This document shows positions 1 through 7,115 of a stretch of DNA of 12,088 nucleotides, in pieces (the stretch's first letter is position 1; each line of letters begins with the position of its first letter). Location of the stretch: contig WTHE01000500.1 of the NCBI GenBank assembly GCA_011523315.1, forward strand, positions 1 through 12,088, given 5' to 3'. Below the pieces are notes generated by a model, which was not told the DNA's origin, did no database searches, and saw only the letters and a program-made list of their open reading frames with translations. Origin of the DNA: Candidatus Binatota bacterium (GTDB lineage: Bacteria > Desulfobacterota > Binatia > Bin18). A program made the position numbers and the translations under genes.

Positions 1-151
1 CGTTCCACTCTCGTGCCATGCCGCTCCTCTCAAGGCCGGCCACATTGTTCCCTGTCGCTCGGGTCTTGTCCATGCGGCCTCGCGTCCGTGTGCCATCCGT
101 GCCAGAATGGCCGGCCACAAAAATCTTTGCGTGGAGTGGACAGGCGACCGA
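1..151. other. upstream region without a recognisable gene
   Basis: I see no supportable gene here; the open frames look like compositional noise. An 11-bp direct repeat, GGCCGGCCACA, occurs at 34-44 and 109-119. I find no convincing promoter hexamers. The region presumably holds the leader of the DUF3047 gene. Confidence 0.4.
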
Positions 152-901
152 ATGCTGCGACGGGTGTTGATGATGGTCTTGGGCTGTATGGTGTTGGGCG
201 GTGTTGCGCGTGCGGATGACCGGCCGCCAGCCCAGCAGCCGGTGCTGGAGGAGACGTTTGAGCAGTATGCGGTCGGGACGTTTCCGGGTCGCTGGGAAGT
301 GCGGGGGGATGAGGCTGAGGCGCGAACAATTTATCGGGTTGCCGAAGAGGAGGCGGGCAACCGCTTTTTGCGCGCCTCGGCCGAGCGGCAAGACATTCAG
401 ATCGGGCTGACCAAAAAGTTCGGCCCCGAGCAGTACCCGGTGCTGCGCTGGCGCTGGCGGGTCGCCCGGCTGCCGGCCGGTGGGGACGAGCGCGCCAAAC
501 CGACCAATGACTCGGCCGCAGCGGTGTACGTGGTGTTTGACAGCCGGATTATGCCTCGGGCCATCAAATACGTCTGGAGTACGACCCTGCCGGTCGGCAG
601 CACCTTCACCAGCCCCAATTACTGGCGGGGCAAAGTCGTCGTGCTCCAGAGCGGGCCGCCGGACAGTCCGGCCTGGCGTCAGGAAACGGTGAACTTCTAT
701 GAGGACTATAAGAAACTGTTCGGCTTTGCCCCGGGCGAGGTCCAGGGGGTGGCGATTCTGACCGATTCGGATGTCACCCAGAGCAGCGCCCAGGCCGACT
801 ATGACGATCTGGCCGTCCTGCCGGCCGCAGCCTTACACACGCTGGAGAGGAACGAGACAAGCGTCGCCTCGGCTCTCGGAGATAGGCAGGAAAGACAGTA
901 G
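152..901 (+). CDS. secreted DUF3047 domain protein
   Basis: The product is 249 aa. It begins with a clear Sec signal peptide: two arginines, a hydrophobic stretch to about residue 18, and a likely cleavage after ARA at residue 21 before DD. The mature part matches my memory of the DUF3047 family: a core WRWRV strand, a stretch around AAAVYVVFDS, the YVWSTTLPVG segment, a YWRGKVVVL strand and a C-terminal ILTDSDVTQSSAQADYDDL segment. Molecular function is unknown; the family looks like a beta-rich extracytoplasmic domain. An in-frame ATG at 107 would add 15 residues ahead of the signal peptide, so 152 is preferred. A GGAG lies about 15 nt upstream, which is not an ideal ribosome binding site. 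It stands alone, convergent with the toxin gene downstream. Confidence 0.8.
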   Translation: MLRRVLMMVLGCMVLGGVARADDRPPAQQPVLEETFEQYAVGTFPGRWEVRGDEAEARTIYRVAEEEAGNRFLRASAERQDIQIGLTKKFGPEQYPVLRWRWRVARLPAGGDERAKPTNDSAAAVYVVFDSRIMPRAIKYVWSTTLPVGSTFTSPNYWRGKVVVLQSGPPDSPAWRQETVNFYEDYKKLFGFAPGEVQGVAILTDSDVTQSSAQADYDDLAVLPAAALHTLERNETSVASALGDRQERQ

Positions 902-964
902 AAAATTTTTGACCAAGGGGCAGGACTTGCAGACGTTCGTTCAGACGGGTTCATCCACGGACTA

Positions 965-1384
965 TCAACGTGGCGGGACAACGCGGAATTTCCGTCTCCC
1001 GGCAATACGGTAGGTCTCGAAATCATTGTGGTCGATAGTGCAGATCGTGGACAGCGACTCTCGCTGAGCAAGATGCACCAGCGTTGCGTCAGCAAAGTCC
1101 ATGGGATGGTCGCGGTACTGGTTCATGAGCCGATCCAAGGCCGGCAGGTCGGCGTCGGTTATCGGCAAAACAAGAATGGCCCCCGAGCGGACGAACCGCC
1201 ACGCCGCTTCGATATCATGTGGATGATCGCTCAGAAGGTGGAAGAGTTCGGTGAGGACGGCCGCTGTCGTGGCCAGGGGCAGGCGAAGCGCATCGAAGGC
1301 CGCAACACACCGCGCGTGCCAGCGATCCTTGCCATTCAGAATGGCGAGCATCGCTCCGGTATCAATCAGACCGTGGGCGCGCAT
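965..1384 (-). CDS. PIN-domain ribonuclease toxin (VapC-like)
   Basis: The product is 139 aa, a usual PIN toxin length. The acidic active-site pattern is visible: D8 in LIDTGAMLAIL, E46 in AVLTELFHLL, D96 and D99 in MDFADATLVHLA, and D118 in ICTIDHNDF. PIN toxins of type II systems are Mg2+-dependent endoribonucleases that cleave tRNA, rRNA or mRNA to arrest growth. The gene overlaps the 3' end of the upstream ribbon-helix-helix gene by 23 bp, the usual antitoxin-first order and translational coupling. A start at 1447 would add 21 residues with no family match and deepen the overlap to 86 bp, so 1384 is preferred. All catalytic acids are intact, so it is probably active. The RNA target cannot be read from the sequence. 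Confidence 0.85.
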   Translation of the reverse strand: MRAHGLIDTGAMLAILNGKDRWHARCVAAFDALRLPLATTAAVLTELFHLLSDHPHDIEAAWRFVRSGAILVLPITDADLPALDRLMNQYRDHPMDFADATLVHLAQRESLSTICTIDHNDFETYRIAGRRKFRVVPPR

Positions 1385-1658
1385 GTCGCTCTCGAATCTT
1401 TCGACGAACCCGCGCTTTGGCCAGTGTTGCCAGGTCGGGATCTCCACCGCTCAGCGTTCCGAAACACTGTTGAGCTGCGGAGTGTAAACGTTGCTGCTGC
1501 TCGTCCTCCCCGTTGAGCGAAGGCGATTCGTGCAGCCAGCTGCGCACAATCTGGTCGAGCAATCGGGCAACGCTGGTCTTCTGGGTGCGCGCGGCGTGTT
1601 CGAGCGCACTTTTCAAATCGGTGTCCACCCGCCAGCTATACACCTCAGTCTTGCTCAT
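1362..1658 (-). CDS. ribbon-helix-helix antitoxin of the PIN toxin
   Basis: The product is 98 aa. Residues 3-43 (KTEVYSWRVDTDLKSALEHA, then KTSVARLLDQIVRSWL) have the beta-strand plus two-helix pattern of CopG/Arc-type ribbon-helix-helix DNA-binding proteins. Residues 44-98 are charged and form a long tail that should wrap and inhibit the PIN toxin. The start at 1658 is chosen because the strand begins directly after MSK; upstream residues in the same frame look non-coding. No good Shine-Dalgarno sequence precedes the ATG. Members of this family normally repress their own promoter as dimers. The gene is divergent from the SDR gene across 259 bp. Confidence 0.8.
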   Translation of the reverse strand: MSKTEVYSWRVDTDLKSALEHAARTQKTSVARLLDQIVRSWLHESPSLNGEDEQQQRLHSAAQQCFGTLSGGDPDLATLAKARVRRKIRERHARPRSD

Positions 1659-1665
1659 GTACGAC

Positions 1666-1694
1666 AGTGTGGTGCCTTGTCGGCGGGGTGTCAA
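1666..1694 (-). promoter_or_regulatory. candidate promoter of the RHH-PIN operon
   Basis: On the minus strand a perfect TTGACA (1694-1689) is followed after 17 nt by CACACT (1671-1666), a poor -10. Transcription would begin almost at the antitoxin ATG, which would make the mRNA leaderless and explain the missing ribosome binding site. A dyad, CGACA at 1662-1666 and TGTCG at 1678-1682, overlaps the -10 and could be an operator for the ribbon-helix-helix protein. This is inference from short motifs. Confidence 0.3.
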
Positions 1695-1917
1695 GAAGCA
1701 GAGGCGGGAGACGGCAAACGGAACACCCACACTGGCAATCAAGATACCAAAACCCACGGAGCTATTGCCTCGTACTGCTGAGGTATTGAGCAGCCGACGC
1801 CGGGCTCGGGGACGGACGTGGGGCGGCGCGTCCTATTTTACGCCCTGCGGCTTGTTTGCTATGGTTCGTTGCCGGAGGGGCAGCCCCCGTGGCCGTCCGA
1901 TGAAAGGAGCACGATCC

Positions 1918-2658
1918 ATGGCTGGAAGACTCGCAGGAAAAGTTGGTCTGATTTCCGGGGCGGCGCGCGGACAGGGAGAGGCCGAGGCACGCATGTTTGT
2001 GGCCGAAGGGGCAAGCGTCGTGCTCGGCGATATCCTGCTCGAAGAGCAGGGCCGGGTGGTGGACGCGCTGGGCGACCGGGCGACCGGGGTGCGGCTCGAT
2101 GTCACCCGCGAGGAGGACTGGCAGGCGGCGGTCGAGACGGCGCTGTCTACCTATGGCCGACTGGATATTCTGGTCAATAACGCCGGGATTTTTCCGATCG
2201 AAAAACTGGAAGAAACCGACCTGGAGCTGTGGAATCGGGTCATTGCCATCAATCAGACCGGGGTGTTTCTGGGCATGAAGTACGCCGTTCCGGCCATGCG
2301 CCGGTCCGGGGGCGGCTCGATCATCAATATCTCCTCAATCGCCGGCCTGATCGGCTCCGGCATGGCCACCGCCTACCACGGGACCAAGGGGGCGGTTCGG
2401 CTGCTGACTAAAACCACCGCACTGGAGTGTGCCAAGGATAATATCCGGGTCAATTCGATTCATCCGGGCGGGGTCGATACCGCCATGCTCGACGTGCTCG
2501 ATCCCGAAGCGCGCCAGGCGTCGACGCAGATTCATCCGCTGGGCCGGTTGGCGACCGTCACCGACATTGCCTATGGTGTGGTGTATCTGGCCAGCGACGA
2601 ATCCTCGTTTGTGACGGGGACCGAGCTGGTGATTGATGGCGGTTATACCGCCCAATAG
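1918..2658 (+). CDS. SDR-family NAD(P)-dependent oxidoreductase
   Basis: The product is a 246-aa classical short-chain dehydrogenase. Visible motifs are the cofactor loop GAARGQG at 14-20, D38 at the end of the second strand (favouring NAD over NADP), NNAG at 87-90, N112, and the catalytic S140, Y153 and K157 in YHGTK. The C-terminus ends in the usual GTELVIDGGYTAQ. It most resembles members labelled 3-alpha/20-beta-hydroxysteroid or glucose dehydrogenase, but such labels do not fix the substrate. The start at 1918 has AAAGGAG eight nt upstream; longer in-frame extensions lack family similarity. It heads a co-directional run with an enoyl-CoA-hydratase-like and an isocitrate-lyase-like gene, so it probably oxidises a hydroxyl intermediate of the same catabolic route. 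Confidence 0.93.
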   Translation: MAGRLAGKVGLISGAARGQGEAEARMFVAEGASVVLGDILLEEQGRVVDALGDRATGVRLDVTREEDWQAAVETALSTYGRLDILVNNAGIFPIEKLEETDLELWNRVIAINQTGVFLGMKYAVPAMRRSGGGSIINISSIAGLIGSGMATAYHGTKGAVRLLTKTTALECAKDNIRVNSIHPGGVDTAMLDVLDPEARQASTQIHPLGRLATVTDIAYGVVYLASDESSFVTGTELVIDGGYTAQ

Positions 2659-2659
2659 C

Positions 2660-2705
2660 GGCGGTCATCCCGACCGCCAGCCCGCGAGGCATCCGGCAGG
2701 CCGGA
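2660..2705 (+). promoter_or_regulatory. two tandem hairpins between SDR and ECH genes
   Basis: A perfect 7-bp stem, GGCGGTC (2660-2666) and GACCGCC (2672-2678) around a 5-nt loop, starts two bases after the SDR stop. A second stem, TCCGG (2692-2696) and CCGGA (2701-2705) around CAGG, follows and ends just before the GGAGG at 2712-2716. Neither has a U-tract, so they look like intercistronic stem-loops (RNA stabilising or processing) rather than terminators. Confidence 0.45.
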
Positions 2706-2724
2706 GTCCGAGGAGGACGTACAC

Positions 2725-3531
2725 ATGGCATACGAAACCTTTACCCTCGAACGCTCGGGACCGATCGTTACGGTTGGTTTCAACCGTCCCCAGAAGCTGA
2801 ACCCGATCAACGAGAAAGTCTTGCGCGAGTTTGTGGCGATTGCCTACGAACTGCAGGAGGACGAAGACGCGCGGGTGGTCATCCTGACCGGCCACGGTCG
2901 GTCGTTCAGCGTGGGAGCCGATATGGACGCCCTGTCGGCCGGCTCCCAGGCTGCGGTCCAGGCCCAGCTGAGCGACACCGCCAAGCTCCGCCTGGCCAAA
3001 CTCGGCTGGCGGGCCATGGACGAGTGGGAACGCCTGGACCAGATCAGCATTGCGGCGGTCAACGGCTTTGCGGTCGGCGGCGGCGTGTCGCTGGCCATGG
3101 CCAGCGACTTTCGGATTGCGGCCAGCGGCTCCCGTATGTGGCTGCCCGAGGTGCGACTCGGCGTGCCGTATATGTGGGGCTCGATCACCCGCATGATCAA
3201 CCTCATCGGCATGGCCAAGGCCAAGGAACTCATCATGACCTGTGACGAACTCACCGCCGAGGAAGCCCTGGAGGTCGGCCTGGTCAACCAGGTCGTGCCA
3301 CCGGAACAGCTGAGCGACGCGGTCCGGGCGTTTGCCGCCAAACTCCTCAACAAACCGCCCATGGCCCTGCGTCGGACAAAGGAGTTTTTCAAGGCGCTGA
3401 CGACCAATAAGGCCGGTGATATCACCTATGCCGACGCGCATCTGGGCTTGGCCTGCACGACGGGAGAGGATATGCGTGAGGCGGTGGCCGCTTTTCGTGA
3501 AAAGCGCGAGCCGGTGTTCTTCAATCGCTGA
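2725..3531 (+). CDS. enoyl-CoA hydratase/isomerase family protein
   Basis: The product is 268 aa, the normal length of the crotonase superfamily. The oxyanion-hole segment is SFSVGADMDAL (60-70) and the second is AVGGGVSLAMASDF (116-129). The acid in LPEVRLG (E142) aligns with Glu164 of rat mitochondrial enoyl-CoA hydratase. The position of Glu144 in that enzyme is Ser122 here (GGGVSLAM instead of GGGCELAM). One acidic residue is typical of enoyl-CoA isomerases and other crotonase-fold enzymes, so simple hydratase activity is doubtful. The start has GGAGG eight nt upstream. The gene lies 66 bp after the SDR gene and 86 bp before the isocitrate-lyase-like gene. It acts on an acyl-CoA thioester in the cytoplasm, but the exact reaction is not determined. 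Confidence 0.9.
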   Translation: MAYETFTLERSGPIVTVGFNRPQKLNPINEKVLREFVAIAYELQEDEDARVVILTGHGRSFSVGADMDALSAGSQAAVQAQLSDTAKLRLAKLGWRAMDEWERLDQISIAAVNGFAVGGGVSLAMASDFRIAASGSRMWLPEVRLGVPYMWGSITRMINLIGMAKAKELIMTCDELTAEEALEVGLVNQVVPPEQLSDAVRAFAAKLLNKPPMALRRTKEFFKALTTNKAGDITYADAHLGLACTTGEDMREAVAAFREKREPVFFNR

Positions 3532-3617
3532 GATCGTCGGTTCGTGCTGGCGCGATGCATCCGCAGGCTGTAGACTGCGGGGTCTATAACACCCGACCGT
3601 AAGGAGTACGAAATCAC

Positions 3618-4511
3618 ATGGTTCAGGCTCAATCGCTACGTGCGCTGTTAGCCCAAGACCGGCTCTTCATGGCCGCCGGCGCCTATGATGTGATCTCGGC
3701 GCGGCTGGTCGAAGAGGCCGGTTTTCCCCTGGTGTATTATTCCGGCGGCGTGTCGGCCGGCGCGCTCGGCTATCCCGACTTTGGGATGCGGACCCTGACC
3801 GAGATGGTCATGCAACTCGAAGGAGTATGCCGGGCGGTGAGCGTCCCGGTGGTCGCCGACGCCGAGGCCGGCTTCGGCACACTGCTCAACGTCGTGCGCA
3901 TGGTTCAGGAGTACGAGCGGATCGGCGTCGCCGGGCTGCATATCGAGGATCAGGATCTGCCCCGTCGGTGTGGGCATCTGGGCGGCAAGGTGTTGGTCTC
4001 GGCCGAGGATCACGCGGCAAAAATCCGGGTCGCGGTCGAAAACCGCAGCCATGACGACACCGTGATTATCGCCCGCATTGACGCCATTGCGGTCAACGGC
4101 TTTGACGATGCCCTGGCCCGGGCCGAGGCGTATCTCGAAGCCGGGGCGGACTGCCTGTTTTTTGAGGCCTTCGAGTCGGTCAAGCAGATGGAGGCGGCCT
4201 GCCGTCGTTTTTCTGACATTCCGCTCCTGATCAATCTGGTCGAGGGCGGCAAAACGCCCTTTCTGCCGGCGCCCGATCTGGCCGATATGGGCTTTCGGAT
4301 CGCGATCTATCCAGTGACCGGGGTGTTGGCGGCCGCCTATCAGATGAAAAAGGTGTACGGCGCGCTCAAACAGACCGGCACGACCCAGGGCATGTGGCAC
4401 GAGATGCTGCCGTTTAACGAGGTGGTCAACGGTCTGCTGGGTTGGGATCAGGCGCTGGAGTTTATCGACCGCTATACAAAAGGCAATCGTGATAACAACA
4501 CAGATCAATAG
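3618..4511 (+). CDS. isocitrate lyase/PEP mutase family protein
   Basis: The product is 297 aa, matching the methylisocitrate lyase/PEP mutase/oxaloacetate decarboxylase superfamily. Recognisable parts are GAYDVISARLVEEAGF (21-36), the metal-side YPDFGMRTLTEM (52-63), VVADAEAGFG (78-87), HIEDQDLPRRCGH (108-120) and the C-terminal YPVTGVLAAAYQ segment. C118 in RRCGH occupies the place of the catalytic cysteine of lyases that cleave 2-methylisocitrate-like or dimethylmalate-like substrates, which favours a C-C lyase over a phosphonate mutase. The usual DADxGYG metal motif has Glu for the second Asp (E83), a conservative change. AAGGAG stands 11 nt before the ATG. It is the third gene of the run and may release pyruvate or a related keto acid; the substrate is unknown. 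Confidence 0.88.
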   Translation: MVQAQSLRALLAQDRLFMAAGAYDVISARLVEEAGFPLVYYSGGVSAGALGYPDFGMRTLTEMVMQLEGVCRAVSVPVVADAEAGFGTLLNVVRMVQEYERIGVAGLHIEDQDLPRRCGHLGGKVLVSAEDHAAKIRVAVENRSHDDTVIIARIDAIAVNGFDDALARAEAYLEAGADCLFFEAFESVKQMEAACRRFSDIPLLINLVEGGKTPFLPAPDLADMGFRIAIYPVTGVLAAAYQMKKVYGALKQTGTTQGMWHEMLPFNEVVNGLLGWDQALEFIDRYTKGNRDNNTDQ

Positions 4512-4536
4512 AGACCTCACGCTTGCCTTTTCCAAA

Positions 4537-4552
4537 GCGGGCTGACGCCCGC
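4537..4552 (+). promoter_or_regulatory. hairpin just upstream of the DUF6178-like gene
   Basis: GCGGGC (4537-4542) and GCCCGC (4547-4552) form a perfect 6-bp stem with a TGAC loop. It lies 25 nt after the stop of the lyase-like gene and 13 nt before the next ATG. There is no T-tract, so it is not a clear terminator. It occupies the place where a ribosome binding site would be expected, and none is visible. Confidence 0.35.
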
Positions 4553-4565
4553 CTCGCCCCCGCCT

Positions 4566-6200
4566 ATGACCGCTCCTGCCAAACCTGCCGCCCTGCACCC
4601 GGACCAACTCAGCGGCCTGCCGGCCAAGACCCGCCAGGAACGTATTCTGGCCTCGCCCCGCAGCCTGGACCTGGTCCGCAGTCTGTCGTCCGAGAGCCTG
4701 TTCTACACCCTCAAAGAGATCGGCCTGACCGACGCGGGCGGACTGCTCGGACTGGCCTCGCCCGAGCAGGTGCGGGACATGATGGACCTGGACTGCTGGC
4801 GCAAAGACCGCCTGGACGGCCAGCGGCTGCTGAGCTGGCTGATGTTTCTGGATGAGGCCGGCAGCGGCAAGCTGGCCGAGTGGGCCTTGCAGGCCGATGT
4901 CGAGCTGCTGGTATGGCTGGTCAAGCGCCACTGTGAGGTTGTGCGCAAGGCGGATGTCGAGCGCGAGCCCGATTTTAATCCTGGCCGCTATTTCAGCTTT
5001 GACGACCAGTATCTGCTGCGCTTTGTTGGGGAAGAGGAGCCGATTCTGGGTCTGCTGCTGGAGCGGCTGCGGGTGCTCGATTATCGGTTTTATACCCACA
5101 TCCTGGAGCAGACCCTGTTTGAGCTGGAGACTCAGCTGGAAGAGGAAGCCCTGCGCTGGCGGATGGCCCGCCTGGCCGACCGCGGCTATCCCGACTTTGA
5201 GCAGGCGCGCGAACTCTTCCGTATCGTCCCACCCCATACGGTGCGGCCCGAGCGCTATCCGCGGACGGGACCCCCGCCATCGCGTTCGCGCGACACCGAG
5301 GCGGTGATTCCGCCCGACCACGCCGTGCTGCTGGTCTCAGAAGCCCAGTCCTTTTTCGGCACCGCGCTGGCGGCCGCTGATCCTGCCATTCGGGAGCGGC
5401 TGAGCATCGAGTTGGCCTATTTGACCAATCATGTGGTCATGGCCGAGGCGTGCGATACCGGGGAGCTGAGCGAGATTCGCCGGTGTGCCGAGCTGGTGTG
5501 TGACGTGCTGAACATCGGGCTCGAATACGCGGCCCAGGGCGATCCTGATCGAGCCGCTCAACTGGTGCAAGACAGCCAACTCCACGCCTTTTTCCAGATC
5601 GGTTGGAGCCTGGTGCTGGGTCTGTATCAGCGGGCCAAGCATCTGGACACGGTCCTGCAACAGAAAGGCGAGGCGGACTGGCAGCGCTGGGTGGATACGC
5701 CTTTCCGTGAGGCCTACGCTGGGGTGCGGCGACCCATGCCGGTTTTTTTTCGGGGGCTGGAAACGCCCGGTGAGGTGCTGTACCGACGCTTTCGGAATCT
5801 TGCCGATGTGCGCCGGATCGAAACCGTCCTGAGCCATATCCCGCACTGGTTCAGCGCGCTACGGCCCTGGCTTGATGAGGCCGACCGTGCCGCAGCCCGG
5901 GAGTTCAGCCTGACAGCGGTGTGGAACACGGCGTGTATCCGCTGGGTGGTGGACCGGGTGCCCACGGTTCAGCCGCTGCAACGGGCGGAGGTGGAGGAGT
6001 TTCAGCGGGCGTTTGGCGGCGGGTCTGATGCGCGCTATGCGGAGTTTCTGAGCCTGGCGGCCCGACACTTGGCGTGGAGTGCGGACGCGGACGCGGCGAT
6101 GCGGCTCCTGGCCGCAGCCGCCCGCCCCAAACTGCAAGAAATTGTCGAACTGCCCGAGGTGGATTTCAGATTCACGGCTGGGCTTTTCCTCCACGTCTGA
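4566..6200 (+). CDS. DUF6178-like protein of unknown function
   Basis: The product is 544 aa, soluble, with no signal peptide or clear membrane segment. The N-terminal part has SLDLVRSLSSESLFYTLKEI at about 33-52, then LLGLASPEQVRDMMDLDCWRKDRLDG at about 60-85, which I recall as typical of DUF6178 proteins from deltaproteobacterial genomes. A second hydrophobic-acidic repeat region follows (GRYFSFDDQYLLRF, then GLLLERLRVLDYRFY). A helical C-terminal half follows a proline- and arginine-rich linker near 220-240. No catalytic motif is visible and I cannot assign a function. No Shine-Dalgarno sequence precedes the ATG. A run of eight T at 5743-5750, followed by C and five G, sits within the gene (PVFFRGLE). 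The gene converges on the HEAT-repeat gene with a 27-bp gap. Confidence 0.7.
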   Translation: MTAPAKPAALHPDQLSGLPAKTRQERILASPRSLDLVRSLSSESLFYTLKEIGLTDAGGLLGLASPEQVRDMMDLDCWRKDRLDGQRLLSWLMFLDEAGSGKLAEWALQADVELLVWLVKRHCEVVRKADVEREPDFNPGRYFSFDDQYLLRFVGEEEPILGLLLERLRVLDYRFYTHILEQTLFELETQLEEEALRWRMARLADRGYPDFEQARELFRIVPPHTVRPERYPRTGPPPSRSRDTEAVIPPDHAVLLVSEAQSFFGTALAAADPAIRERLSIELAYLTNHVVMAEACDTGELSEIRRCAELVCDVLNIGLEYAAQGDPDRAAQLVQDSQLHAFFQIGWSLVLGLYQRAKHLDTVLQQKGEADWQRWVDTPFREAYAGVRRPMPVFFRGLETPGEVLYRRFRNLADVRRIETVLSHIPHWFSALRPWLDEADRAAAREFSLTAVWNTACIRWVVDRVPTVQPLQRAEVEEFQRAFGGGSDARYAEFLSLAARHLAWSADADAAMRLLAAAARPKLQEIVELPEVDFRFTAGLFLHV

Positions 6201-6227
6201 GTTCTTCTCTCTGCCGCCTGGAGCCGG

Positions 6228-7115
6228 TCAGGAGGGCTGATCCTCGGCGGGTGGCGGGTGGAGTTTCTTGAGGGCTGCGGCTGCGGCTCGGGCCAAACTC
6301 GGGTCTGGACCGGCTGCGGCTTGGTGCAGCGCGTTCACGACCGCTGGCGAACGGCTACCGCGCTGGCCCAGGCTGGCCGCGCTGGCGCGCCGCACGCCGC
6401 TCTCCGGGTCGGTGGCCAGGAGCCGGATCAGAGCGGCCTCGGCGTCGGCTTCAGTGTCGGCATTATGGGGCGGACATCGGCCGAGACACGACAGTCCGGC
6501 CAGTCGAACGCCGGCCTGCTGATCGCTCAGGCTCGCCAGGTAGACCTGCCGGGCTGCCGGGCCGGTCTGGTTGGCATCCCGTAGGCAGTACAGGGCCATG
6601 CGGCGTTGCACCGGATTGCCGCTGCGGGCCACGTCCAGCAGCCTGGTCAGCACCGAGGTATGACGTTCCAGGAGTTGGAGCAGGGCGGTGGCGGCCGCCC
6701 AGCGCAGGTCGCTCTCCTGATGGCCCAGGTTTTCGATCAGGGCTGCCAGAGGCCAGGGCTCGGGCAGCGGGGTCTGGGCCAGGGCGTAGGCGGCCGTCCA
6801 GCGGATGCGTGGCTGGGGGTCGGTCAGCCTGTCGCGCAGCAGTTCGATAATGGCGGGTTGTCGGGAGGAAAAGCGGATCAGCTGTTGGGCTGCCCGGCGT
6901 TGGACGGCCTTGTTGTGATCGCCCAGGCAGCCCAGCAGGGCGTCCACCACGGCTGATGGCAAGACGAGTTCATCGCTGGCCTGTTCCAACTGGGCCAGGG
7001 CGGCCAGCCGGGTAGAAGATGGGTCATCCTGACCGGCCGCAGGAGAAAGAGAGGATGATCCATCTTTCTGGGAATTGTCCGGGCTGAGTCGGTCGCACAG
7101 ACGTCTAAAGTCCAT
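6228..7115 (-). CDS. HEAT-repeat protein
   Basis: The product is 295 aa. After a polar, probably disordered N-terminus (residues 1-33), the rest is a chain of helical repeats. Examples are LGDHNKAVQRRAAQQLIR (63-80), LTDPQPRIRWTAAYALAQ (96-113), LGHQESDLRWAAATALLQLL (129-148), SGNPVQRRMALYCLRDA (164-180), LSDQQAGVRLAGLSCLG (195-211) and DPESGVRRASAASLGQRG (236-253). Each has the Asp/Asn-Pro turn, a Val-Arg pair and small residues of HEAT or PBS-lyase-like repeats. Such proteins are scaffolds or bind partners, including phycobilin-lyase relatives; no catalytic residues are evident. Its ATG lies inside the 3' end of the lipoate-ligase-like gene (11-bp overlap), so the two are almost surely co-transcribed and translationally coupled. 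The product may act on or with that protein. This link is inferred from arrangement only. Confidence 0.85.
   Translation of the reverse strand: MDFRRLCDRLSPDNSQKDGSSSLSPAAGQDDPSSTRLAALAQLEQASDELVLPSAVVDALLGCLGDHNKAVQRRAAQQLIRFSSRQPAIIELLRDRLTDPQPRIRWTAAYALAQTPLPEPWPLAALIENLGHQESDLRWAAATALLQLLERHTSVLTRLLDVARSGNPVQRRMALYCLRDANQTGPAARQVYLASLSDQQAGVRLAGLSCLGRCPPHNADTEADAEAALIRLLATDPESGVRRASAASLGQRGSRSPAVVNALHQAAAGPDPSLARAAAAALKKLHPPPAEDQPS

Noticed and set aside
34..119. Direct repeat GGCCGGCCACA (34-44 and 109-119)
   Set aside because: The 8-bp core is a palindrome common in such GC-rich DNA, and there is no further context for an att site or operator.
1028..1516. A 162-codon open frame on the plus strand
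   Set aside because: It is antisense to the PIN toxin and antitoxin, whose active-site residues and overlap are convincing.
1659..1917. Search for a small gene or CRISPR/insertion remnant in the divergent gap
   Set aside because: No frame shows family similarity, and there are no repeats of significant length; only short dyads, such as CTGCT/AGCAG at 1775-1793, are present.
3571..3590. Possible promoter before the lyase-like gene (TATAAC at 3585-3590, hairpin TAGAC/GTCTA)
   Set aside because: The -10 is good, but there is no -35 at a proper distance and the stem is only 5 bp. It may be a weak internal promoter, not enough to call.
3648..5321. A 557-codon open frame on the minus strand
   Set aside because: It lies antisense to the lyase-like and DUF6178-like genes, has low-complexity Q/G/R-rich composition and no domain. 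It follows from the GC-rich codon bias of the real genes.
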